Assembly (NCBI GenBank): GCA_016794765.1
Contig: JAEUJG010000214.1
Span: forward strand, 1-17,094
DNA length: 17,094 nucleotides
Reading direction: 5' to 3'
From: Spirochaetaceae bacterium
GTDB lineage: Bacteria > Spirochaetota > Spirochaetia > Treponematales > Rectinemataceae
Made by a program: the position numbers and the translations under genes
In this document: positions 14,866 through 17,094 of the stretch, piece by piece
Layout of the letters: each line of letters begins with the position of its first letter
How positions within the stretch are numbered: position 1 is the stretch's first letter
Notes under the pieces: generated by a model
What the model was told of the DNA's origin: nothing
Databases searched by the model: none
The model's input: the letters and a program-made list of their open reading frames with translations, nothing else

Positions 14866-16475
14866 AAACCTTTATCGACGATCTAGCTCTTCTTGTGCGC
14901 GCGAAGTATCCAATCATCGCGATCGAAACTCATGAGTGGAACAGGTTCCTCGCCTCGCTCAAGGAAATCGCCCCCTCGCTTGGGCGCGAAGTGAGCACCT
15001 GGAACAATATCGAGGGCCTCGCGTCGGGATCCGGCACTATGGACGACAGCGAGGATCCCCGTGTCGCCCTCAAGCTGGTCTTCGATGCCTGCATGGCTTC
15101 GAAGACTGGCGATAAGGACGAGATCTTCGTGTTTTTCGACTTCCATCATTATATCGAGGACCGTGAGATACTCGGGAGGTTGCGGCTTCTCGCCCCGGAG
15201 TTGAAGTACAGATCCAAAACGCTGCTCCTTGTTGGTCCGTGTTTCTCGGTTCCTCGCGAGCTCGAGAAGGATCTTACGCTCATCCAGATGCCCCTTCCCG
15301 ACAGCAAGGAACTCGCGGCTACTTTCGAACGATTTGTCGCGGAGACGAGGACATCGGACGGCCAGGCCCTTGAGGGGGCTGTTCCCGCCGAGCTCTACGC
15401 GGAGGCGCCGAACGCCGCTCAGGGCCTGACCACCGAGGAGGCGTACAACGCCTATATCAGGGCCTATCTCGAGACCGAGTACCAGGGCACTTCCGACGTA
15501 GTCGCCTCGATCCTTGCCCAGAAGGAACAGATCATCAGGAAAGGCGGCATTCTTGACTACAAGGCTCCCTCCGAGTCCCTCGAGGACGTGGGCGGCCTTG
15601 ATCTCCTCAAGCAATGGCTCGATTCCAGGGGAAGGGCCTTTTACGCCATGGCCAAGGCTTTCGGCCTCCCCGAGCCGCGTGGCGTCCTGATCTGCGGCGT
15701 GCCGGGTTGCGGGAAAAGCCTGATCGCCAAGGCGGTGGCCGCTAGGTGGCGCCTCCCGTTGCTCAGGCTTGACGTGGGTCGAGTGTTCGAGGGCATTGTC
15801 GGGTCGAGTGAAGGCAACATACGCAAGGCAATAGCCCTCTCGGAGGCTATTTCTCCTTGTGTCCTGTGGCTCGACGAAGTGGAGAAGGGCTTTTCCGGCG
15901 TGCAGAGCTCAGGCCTGACAGACGGCGGCACGACCTCGAGAGTATTCGCGAGCTTCCTCACCTGGATGCAAGAGAAAAAGAAGCCTGTGTTCGTCATCGC
16001 GACCGCGAACGATCTTGATCTTCTGCCGCCGGAGTTGCTCCGAAAAGGGCGCTTTGACGAAGTCTTCTTTGTCGACTTACCGTGCGCGCAGGAGCGCGCG
16101 GACATATTTGGCATCCATATTCGGCGCCATGGTCGTGATGCAAGGGCCTATGACCTGAACATCCTCGCTGAAAACAGCAAGGGATTCAACGGCGCGGAAA
16201 TCGAAGCCTGCGTGCAGGCCGCGCTGTTTTCCGCGTTCGAGCGGAGAGACAAGGGCGACAACGACGCCGATCTCTCCATGGATGACCTGCTTGTCTCCGC
16301 CCGGTCCACCGTTCCGCTTTCAGTGATACGAAGGGAGCAGCTTGGCCACATGAGGGAAATCGCGCGGAGCCGATTCAGGCAAGCCTCCTCCACTTCTCCT
16401 GATGAGGTGCCGAGCCGCAACGTGGGAAGGACTAGGCCCGAGATGGAATCGTCGAGAACCGTGGAACTGAGGTAA
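14862..16475 (+). CDS. Ycf46-like AAA+ ATPase
   Basis: The product is 537 residues. ATG 14862 overlaps the previous stop (ATGA) with GGGAGGG (14846-14852) upstream. Residues 1-225 are the Ycf46-type N-terminal domain (IDDLALLVRAKYPIIAIETHE at the start; FFDFHHYIED at 91-100). The AAA+ core: DVGGLDLLKQWL (242-253), Walker A GVPGCGKS (279-286), Walker B VLWLDEVEKG (334-343), sensor 1 ATAND (380-384) and arginine finger region RKGRFDE (394-400). The run EKGFSG...RVFASFLTWMQEKKKPVFVIATAND is diagnostic of Ycf46 rather than FtsH. There is no protease domain or membrane segment. All catalytic residues look present. The C-terminal 35 residues are low-complexity and probably disordered. Proposed role: remodels or loads its operon partners using ATP; its substrate is unknown. 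Confidence 0.92.
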   Translation: MKTFIDDLALLVRAKYPIIAIETHEWNRFLASLKEIAPSLGREVSTWNNIEGLASGSGTMDDSEDPRVALKLVFDACMASKTGDKDEIFVFFDFHHYIEDREILGRLRLLAPELKYRSKTLLLVGPCFSVPRELEKDLTLIQMPLPDSKELAATFERFVAETRTSDGQALEGAVPAELYAEAPNAAQGLTTEEAYNAYIRAYLETEYQGTSDVVASILAQKEQIIRKGGILDYKAPSESLEDVGGLDLLKQWLDSRGRAFYAMAKAFGLPEPRGVLICGVPGCGKSLIAKAVAARWRLPLLRLDVGRVFEGIVGSSEGNIRKAIALSEAISPCVLWLDEVEKGFSGVQSSGLTDGGTTSRVFASFLTWMQEKKKPVFVIATANDLDLLPPELLRKGRFDEVFFVDLPCAQERADIFGIHIRRHGRDARAYDLNILAENSKGFNGAEIEACVQAALFSAFERRDKGDNDADLSMDDLLVSARSTVPLSVIRREQLGHMREIARSRFRQASSTSPDEVPSRNVGRTRPEMESSRTVELR

Positions 16476-16483
16476 AGAAAGAC

Positions 16484-17094
16484 ATGATTGACGTTCGGCT
16501 CGAAAAAAGAGATGCCCCTTCAGGGCGGGAGACAATGACCTGCAACATTGTCTGTTGGAGACTCAAGAAAGAAGGCATCAAAGGGCTGGAGCCGCAATCC
16601 AGGATTGGCTTCGACCTCTTCGCCGGGGGGCTGCAGGACAACGAACTTGAGTGCTACGTGGCCAAGATAAAAAGCAAGAAACCGGACCAGGCGTACACCA
16701 TTCAGGCAACCGTGCGCCTCCCAGAAAGCCTATCAGGCAGGCTTGGCGCGGAATGGCTCCGCTTCTGCGTATCGCATGACCGCAACGCCACGTTTTGGTA
16801 CTTCCCCTTCGACGCCTACCTCCTGCGTCCCGGAGCGAAGTTGTCGGGTGAGCGGACTCAGCTCATGTTCAAGTTCGAGGAAAAAGGCACCGCGCTCATA
16901 CTGGGTACTCCGCCGGCGGGGCGGGCGCAGCGGTTTCACGAGTTTGTACAGAAGCTTCAACTTGCGCCCGAGGTGGATTCGACGAGCAGGGAGGAGCTCG
17001 AAGGACTCTGGGGAGCCTACATCAAGGCGCTAGAGGAACTCTCCAGGCGCAGGGTCCTGTTCTTCCATGTCACCGACGTCTCCGAGCCCTTCCG
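16484..17094 (+). CDS. Unrecognised protein, N-terminal part (cut by window end)
   Basis: ATG 16484 lies 8 bp after the AAA+ stop; the frame stays open to the window end (203 codons) with no stop, so the gene is incomplete. The ribosome binding site is weak (GAGGT at 16469-16473, or the purine run AAAGAAAGA just before the start). The product begins MIDVRLEKRDAPSGRETMTC and reads as a mixed alpha/beta domain with FDLFAGG, ATFWYFPFDAYLL and a helical stretch EELEGLWGAYIKALEELSRR, then VLFFHVTDVSEPF. The last part faintly resembles segments ahead of the motor in bacterial Upf1-like SF1 helicases; this is only an impression. Its position suggests it is the last visible member of the operon. Confidence 0.75.
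   Translation, partial: MIDVRLEKRDAPSGRETMTCNIVCWRLKKEGIKGLEPQSRIGFDLFAGGLQDNELECYVAKIKSKKPDQAYTIQATVRLPESLSGRLGAEWLRFCVSHDRNATFWYFPFDAYLLRPGAKLSGERTQLMFKFEEKGTALILGTPPAGRAQRFHEFVQKLQLAPEVDSTSREELEGLWGAYIKALEELSRRRVLFFHVTDVSEPF

Overview
The window is GC-rich, densely coding DNA from a Gram-negative bacterium. This is inferred from a lipoprotein signal peptide, a predicted outer-membrane beta-barrel protein and near-perfect sigma-54 (-24/-12) promoters. The species cannot be read from the sequence. I see no rRNA, tRNA, CRISPR array, insertion sequence or integrase.

Left part (20-3079): two divergent envelope genes flank a 296-bp control region. A lipoprotein (minus strand) and a small secreted beta-barrel-like protein (plus strand) each have a TGGCACG-N4-TTGC sigma-54 promoter. 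Midway between the promoters lies an inverted repeat, CGTAAC-N12-GTTACG, whose right arm is part of the 10-bp palindrome GTTACGTAAC. Immediately downstream of the barrel gene is an RtcR-like enhancer-binding protein: an N-terminal CARF-like ligand-sensing domain, a sigma-54 AAA+ domain and a Fis-type helix-turn-helix. The simplest reading is that this protein binds the central repeat and drives both promoters, including its own transcription.

Right part (3143-17094, running off the window): a sigma-70 promoter with a perfect extended -10 precedes a tightly packed operon whose gene junctions are 4-bp ATGA or GTGA overlaps. In order it holds an SF1 UvrD/Rep-type helicase with a long coiled coil; a 1741-residue DEAH-type SF2 helicase with a DUF1998-like region and a C-terminal Vsr-like nuclease-fold segment, recalling DruE and DrmA; a SNF2/RapA-type helicase recalling DISARM DrmD; a short, apparently broken gene; a DUF2997 protein; a DUF1257 (Ycf35-like) protein; a small NrdG-like radical SAM protein; and a Ycf46-like AAA+ ATPase. 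After an 8-bp gap an unrecognised gene begins and is cut by the window end.

The layout suggests an accessory, probably anti-mobile-element locus: three different DNA translocases beside a radical SAM/AAA module, with a CARF-type sensor next door. No intact methyltransferase is visible, but the broken gene between the SNF2 helicase and DUF2997 starts and ends in different frames, which is what an internal deletion or frameshift of a larger gene would leave. The defence role is inference from domain content. No phenotype can be read from sequence.
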